From Sphingopyxis sp. YF1 (GTDB lineage Bacteria; Pseudomonadota; Alphaproteobacteria; Sphingomonadales; Sphingomonadaceae): DNA of 64,000 nt. This document shows positions 60,904 to 64,000 of the stretch, in pieces. The stretch is from assembly GCF_022701295.1 (NCBI RefSeq), contig NZ_CP033204.1, positions 496,001 through 560,000 on the forward strand, given 5' to 3'. Numbering within the stretch: position 1 is the first letter of the stretch; every line of letters starts with the position of its first letter. A program made the position numbers and the translations under genes. The notes beneath the pieces were generated by a model. It was not told where the DNA came from. It worked only from the letters and a program-made list of their open reading frames with translations, and did no database searches.

Positions 60904-62223
60904 ATGGCCGACGATCTGTTCGGCGGCGACGCGCCGCACCTGTCCGCCGCGCCACCCCCGGGAACCGCCCCGCTCGCCGAACGGCTGCGGCCGCGGCATT
61001 TGTCGGAGGTCGTCGGGCAGGAGCATCTGACCGGGCCCGATGGCGCGATCGGGCGCATGGTCGCCGCGGGCACGCTGGCGTCGATCATCCTCTGGGGGCC
61101 GCCCGGGACCGGCAAGACGACGACCGCGCGGCTGCTCGCCGAGGCGGTGGGCATGCGTTTCGCACCCTTGTCGGCGGTCTTCTCGGGGGTCGCCGACCTC
61201 AAGAAGGTGTTCGCCGATGCCGAAAAGATGGCGTCGGCGGGCAAGCGTACCCTGCTCTTCGTCGACGAGATTCACCGCTTCAACCGCGCGCAGCAGGACG
61301 GTTTCCTGCCCTATGTCGAGCGCGGCACGGTGGTGCTGGTCGGCGCGACGACCGAAAATCCCAGTTTCGCGCTCAACGCCGCCCTGCTCAGCCGCGCGCA
61401 GGTGCTCGTGCTCCACCGGCTCGATCAGGAAGCGATGGCGACCTTGCTGGCGCGCGCCGAGGCCGAGGTCGGAAAGCCGCTGCCGCTTACGCCCGAGGCG
61501 CGCGAGGCGCTGACCGCCAGCGCCGACGGCGACGGCCGCTTCCTGCTCAACCAGGTCGAGACCCTGTTCGCCGCGGGTATCGCCGATCCGCTCGATCCCG
61601 CGGCGCTCGCGCAACTGCTGCATCGCCGGATGCCGGTCTACGACAAGGACCGCGACGGCCACTACAATCTGATCTCGGCGCTCCACAAGGCGCTGCGCGG
61701 GTCGGACCCGCAGGCGGCGCTCTATTACCTGGCGCGCATGCTCGTCGCGGGCGAGGAGCCGCTCTACGTGCTGCGCCGCCTCGTCCGCTTTGCGAGCGAG
61801 GATGTCGGGCTCGCCGACCCGCAGGCGCTCGTGCAATGCCTCGCGGCCAAGGATGCCTATCAGTTCCTCGGCTCGCCCGAGGGCGAACTCGCGATCGTGC
61901 AGGCGTGCCTCTATCTCGCGACCGCGCCCAAGTCGAACGCGGCCTATGCCGCGCAGAAGGCGGCCTTCGCCTCGGCGCGCGACACCGGCAGCCTCGCGCC
62001 GCCCGCGAACATCCTCAACGCGCCGACCAAGCTGATGAAGGAACTCGGCTACGGCGCGGGTTACGAATATGATCATGACGCGGAGGGCGGCTTTTCGGGC
62101 GCGAACTACTGGCCGGAGGCGATGGGGCCGCAGACCTATTACCATCCGACCGGGCGCGGTTTCGAAAAGCGCATCGCCGAACGCATCGCGTGGTGGGACG
62201 AGCAGCGGAAAGCCCGGGAGTAG
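60904..62223 (+). CDS. rarA: Replication-associated recombination protein A (MgsA/RarA AAA+ ATPase)
   Basis: A 439-residue clamp-loader-like AAA+ ATPase acting at stalled replication forks. Opening pattern APLAERLRPRHLSEVVGQEH, Walker A GPPGTGKTT (Lys71), Walker B LLFVDEIHRFN, sensor VGATTENPSFALNAALLSR, and the C-terminal tetramerisation region LVRFASEDVGLADPQAL, GYEYDHDAEGGFSGANYWPE are all present. Length is usual. Confidence 0.96.
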   Translation: MADDLFGGDAPHLSAAPPPGTAPLAERLRPRHLSEVVGQEHLTGPDGAIGRMVAAGTLASIILWGPPGTGKTTTARLLAEAVGMRFAPLSAVFSGVADLKKVFADAEKMASAGKRTLLFVDEIHRFNRAQQDGFLPYVERGTVVLVGATTENPSFALNAALLSRAQVLVLHRLDQEAMATLLARAEAEVGKPLPLTPEAREALTASADGDGRFLLNQVETLFAAGIADPLDPAALAQLLHRRMPVYDKDRDGHYNLISALHKALRGSDPQAALYYLARMLVAGEEPLYVLRRLVRFASEDVGLADPQALVQCLAAKDAYQFLGSPEGELAIVQACLYLATAPKSNAAYAAQKAAFASARDTGSLAPPANILNAPTKLMKELGYGAGYEYDHDAEGGFSGANYWPEAMGPQTYYHPTGRGFEKRIAERIAWWDEQRKARE

Positions 62224-62263
62224 GGGACGGCTTTGGGGTGGGGAGCGGACCGCGTCCTTCTTC

Positions 62264-62342
62264 CGTCATCCCGGCGAAGGCCGGGATCCCGCCCTGCAAG
62301 CCATGATGCACCGGTGAGATCCCGGCCTTCGCCGGTATGACG
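62264..62342. repeat. Inverted repeat cgtcatcccggcgaaggccg type
   Basis: Outer ends cgtcat / atgacg and long arms tcccggcgaaggccgggat / atcccggccttcgccggta around a central tgcaagccatgatgca. It lies 40 nt after rarA and could end its transcript. Confidence 0.85.
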
Positions 62343-62373
62343 ACGGAAAATGACCGAATCCAGGCCTCCGTGC

Positions 62374-62455
62374 GCCCCGGCGAAAGCCGGGGTCCATTGC
62401 AGAAACACGCCGGGTTCGTGTCGACATTCTGGACCCCGGCTTTCGCCGGGGTACG
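62374..62455. repeat. Inverted repeat gccccggcgaaagccggggt type
   Basis: Arms gccccggcgaaagccggggt and accccggctttcgccggggt flank about 40 bp. Same stem family as the unit in the ahpC-ahpF gap. Confidence 0.85.
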
Positions 62456-62520
62456 GCAAGGACCGGTCGTATGCTGACATGGGTGTCGCACCGACCGGTA
62501 GTTTCCGAAATGGGGTCGGG

Positions 62521-62683
62521 AGCTGCCGATTGAGTGGCGAACCGGTTTCCCCTCCCGCACGCGGGAGGGGCAGCGAGGCTTGCCAGCTTGCTGGCTAGCC
62601 GCAGCGGGGTGGGCTATCGCGACGCCGCTGCCCACCCCCGACCCCTCCCGCAAGCGGGAGGGGAGAAGAGCGGCTGCAACCGG
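62521..62683. repeat. Dispersed composite repeat, copy 2 (inverted)
   Basis: Inverse-orientation copy of 41749-41910; contains two family-A palindromes and the ccagcttgctgg dyad. Confidence 0.9.
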
Positions 62684-62701
62684 TCGTTAGCGGATATGCA
62701 A

Positions 62702-62850
62702 ATCCTCCCTGTCGCGCAGCGATGGGGAGGTGGCAGCGCGAAGCGCTGACGGAGGGGTCGACGCCGTCAGGCGTCGCGCGACCTTTCGGCCCCTCCACCA
62801 CCGCCTGCGGCGGGGTCCCCCTCCCCATGGCCTGCGGCCACAGGGAGGAT
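62702..62850. repeat. MITE-like long palindromic element, copy 2
   Basis: Ends atcctccctgt / acagggaggat and inner arms gatggggagg / cctccccatgg, aggggtc / cggcccct, as in 56065-56256, but about 40 bp shorter in the centre. Confidence 0.85.
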
Positions 62851-62884
62851 CCAAGTCCGCGATCGGATCGAAATCAGCCTTTGT

Positions 62885-62961
62885 CGTTCCCCGGCGAAAG
62901 CCGAGGTCCGGATCGTAAGCGCCGCCTTTGTCCCATGGCCCTGGCTTTCGCCGGAGAACGG
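62885..62961. repeat. Inverted repeat ccccggcgaaagcc type
   Basis: Arms gttccccggcgaaagcc and ggctttcgccggagaac, imperfect, around about 40 bp. Confidence 0.75.
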
Positions 62962-63043
62962 CAGCCATCGCCCCTTGGCCGCTGTCCGCGTGTCCACCAA
63001 AAATCTCTTTCCTAATAAATCGCGGCATGATCTACCCTGACGG

Positions 63044-63316
63044 ATGACGGCGCCACGCACCTCGACCGGCTTCCTGCGGACGCGCCTTGCCGTTCCCCGC
63101 CTTGAAGCGACAAAGGAGACATTTTGGACGCGTGCGTGCGTATCCTTTGTCGCGTTAAGACCGCGCACGCTCGCGGGCCGCGGCGCGGAAAATGGCGATG
63201 CGCCGTTTGGTGTCTCGATCCTCGGCGACCGGCCGGTCGTCGACCGCATGCGGTTCCAGCCGGTCGGCGCGGAGATGGAGCGGGCCACCGTGCGCTCCAC
63301 GCCGCCAAGGCCATGA
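63044..63316 (+). CDS. Possible small unknown protein overlapping the YjbR gene
   Basis: A 90-residue frame whose TGA overlaps the ATG of the next gene (ATGA at 63313-63316). The last 35 codons (from GVSILGDRPVVDRMRFQPVG) have the G/C-rich third positions of real genes, but the first half does not, and no good Shine-Dalgarno is seen. It may be the remnant of a longer gene cut by the repeat tract, or spurious. Confidence 0.3.
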   Translation: MTAPRTSTGFLRTRLAVPRLEATKETFWTRACVSFVALRPRTLAGRGAENGDAPFGVSILGDRPVVDRMRFQPVGAEMERATVRSTPPRP

Positions 63317-63684
63317 GCGGGCGGAGCGGCATGCCACCGAAATTTGACGGCTGGGACGATGTGGTGGCCTTTGCCTGCGCGCTGCCCGATGTCGAGATGC
63401 TGCCCTTTTACGGGACGCCCTGTCCCAAGCTCAACGGCAAGGCGCTCGCTTCGCCCGGACGCGAGGCGGGCAGCTTCGCGGTGATGTGCAACCCCGACGA
63501 GAAGGAGATTCTGCTTGAAACCGGTCCCGACACTTTCTGGCAGACCCCGCATTACGAGGGCTGGCACGCGTTGCTCGTCCGCTACCGCCCGGACGATCCC
63601 GAACGCGTCGCCGACGTCCTCCGCCGCGCGTGGTGGGACCGCGCGAAAAAGCCGCAGCGGCAAGCCTTTGGCGAGCGGCCCTGA
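63313..63684 (+). CDS. MmcQ/YjbR family DNA-binding protein
   Basis: A protein of about 123 residues of the YjbR fold. Recognisable features are WDDVVAFACALPDVEMLPFY, PKLNGKALASPGREAGSFAV, NPDEKEILLETGPDTFWQTP and HYEGWHALLVRY ending with the helix VADVLRRAWWDRA. ATG 63313 overlaps the upstream stop; ATG 63331, with CGGAG about 5 nt before it, is an equal alternative. It is 1 nt before the next gene. Molecular function of the family is uncertain. Confidence 0.85.
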   Translation: MSGRSGMPPKFDGWDDVVAFACALPDVEMLPFYGTPCPKLNGKALASPGREAGSFAVMCNPDEKEILLETGPDTFWQTPHYEGWHALLVRYRPDDPERVADVLRRAWWDRAKKPQRQAFGERP

Positions 63685-63685
63685 G

Positions 63686-64000
63686 ATGCTGCGCCGGCTG
63701 ATTCTCGCCGCCGCGCTCGCCTCTGCCGCCGCCCCCGCGCAGGCGGCCGACGCCAATGCCGACCTCGACCGCGCATGGGCGGCGGGCTATCGCGCGGGTT
63801 TTACCTGTTCGGCGCTGTGGAACGGTGCGGGCAAGCCGTTCGACGCGATCGAGCGCGACGAACTCAGCGGTATCTATCCCGAGATCGAGCCCGATGTCCG
63901 CGCGCTCAAGGCCGAAGTCGACGAGAAGCAAAAGCGGATCTCGGTGCGCTACCGCGACGACATGCCCCCGCGCGTTGCGCAATGGGAAGGCGGGGAGGGC
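63686..64000 (+). CDS. Probable secreted serine hydrolase (beta-lactamase family), 5' part
   Basis: The first 105 residues of a protein cut by the window edge. It has a signal peptide (LILAAALASAAAPAQAADA) and a sequence resembling the pre-catalytic region of class C-like serine hydrolases (AGYRAGFTCSALWNG, RDELSGIYPEIEPDVRALKA, DMPPRVAQWEGGEG). The catalytic SxxK motif would lie beyond the window. It starts 1 nt after the YjbR stop. Confidence 0.6.
   Translation, partial: MLRRLILAAALASAAAPAQAADANADLDRAWAAGYRAGFTCSALWNGAGKPFDAIERDELSGIYPEIEPDVRALKAEVDEKQKRISVRYRDDMPPRVAQWEGGEG

Larger units (their letters stand above)
62224..63043. other. 820-bp tract packed with palindromic repeats, no supported gene
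   Basis: Five separate palindromic units lie end to end: 62264-62342, 62374-62455, 62521-62683, 62702-62850 and 62885-62961. The open frames crossing the tract are repeat translations (for example strings such as REGSGVGSG) without family matches. The tract lies after rarA. Confidence 0.8.

Noticed and set aside
62224..63043. CRISPR array
   Set aside because: The repeats are palindromic and of several different kinds, with no regular unit-spacer spacing and no cas genes in the window.
63124..63684. Longer YjbR-type protein starting at TTG 63124
   Set aside because: AAAGGAG precedes the TTG, but the extra 63 residues are Arg/Gly-rich shadow-like sequence and absent from the family.

Overview
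The window looks like chromosomal DNA of a sphingomonad (Alphaproteobacteria, Sphingomonadaceae; Sphingopyxis-like). The evidence is high GC with strongly G/C-biased third codon positions, a circularly permuted two-piece tmRNA with tag ANDNEALALAA, large TonB-dependent receptors beside secreted peptidases, and many GC-rich palindromic repeats. No database search was run, so the genus is an inference. No plasmid, phage or CRISPR signature was seen, and no tRNA or rRNA was recognised.

1-12.4 kb is housekeeping DNA. It holds the 5' part of dnaG, a GatB/YqeY-domain gene, carA, a small unknown gene, carB, greA, a rhomboid protease, a Nudix hydrolase, three TPM-type membrane/secreted proteins with LemA, mscL and ssrA. 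Two antisense DUF559 endonuclease-fold genes, each bracketed by palindromic repeats, are inserted beside dnaG and between carA and carB. 12.4-18.9 kb holds a polytopic membrane pair (DUF2339 protein plus an overlapping partner) and a class A penicillin-binding protein.

19.5-47.1 kb is a nutrient-acquisition region. It contains two TonB-dependent receptors, three DUF885 proteins (one with an altered metal motif), an S9 prolyl oligopeptidase-type peptidase, an M24 peptidase, an amidohydrolase with an altered metal site, a BASS-type transporter, a DUF3830 protein and an FAD amine/amino-acid oxidase. It also contains a cyclase-iorA-iorB operon, a TPR/2-oxoglutarate oxygenase and two MarR regulators. 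The likely flow is: receptor imports peptide-like compounds across the outer membrane, exported peptidases trim them, cytoplasmic oxidase and IorAB oxidise the residues (aryl-pyruvates to aryl-acetyl-CoA). Substrates are inferred, not shown.

47.5-51.4 kb is a three-gene operon of TetR regulator, GNAT-like protein and a 769-residue protein with a CorA-like tail; its role is unknown. 51.5-53.6 kb has a sterol-desaturase-family hydroxylase and three small envelope-type genes. 53.7-56.1 kb is ahpC-ahpF. 56.5-62.2 kb has glpD, ybeY, a CorC-type CBS protein, a GT4 glycosyltransferase and rarA. 62.2-63.0 kb is a tract of dispersed palindromes without a supported gene, followed by an MmcQ/YjbR protein and the start of a probable serine hydrolase cut by the window edge.
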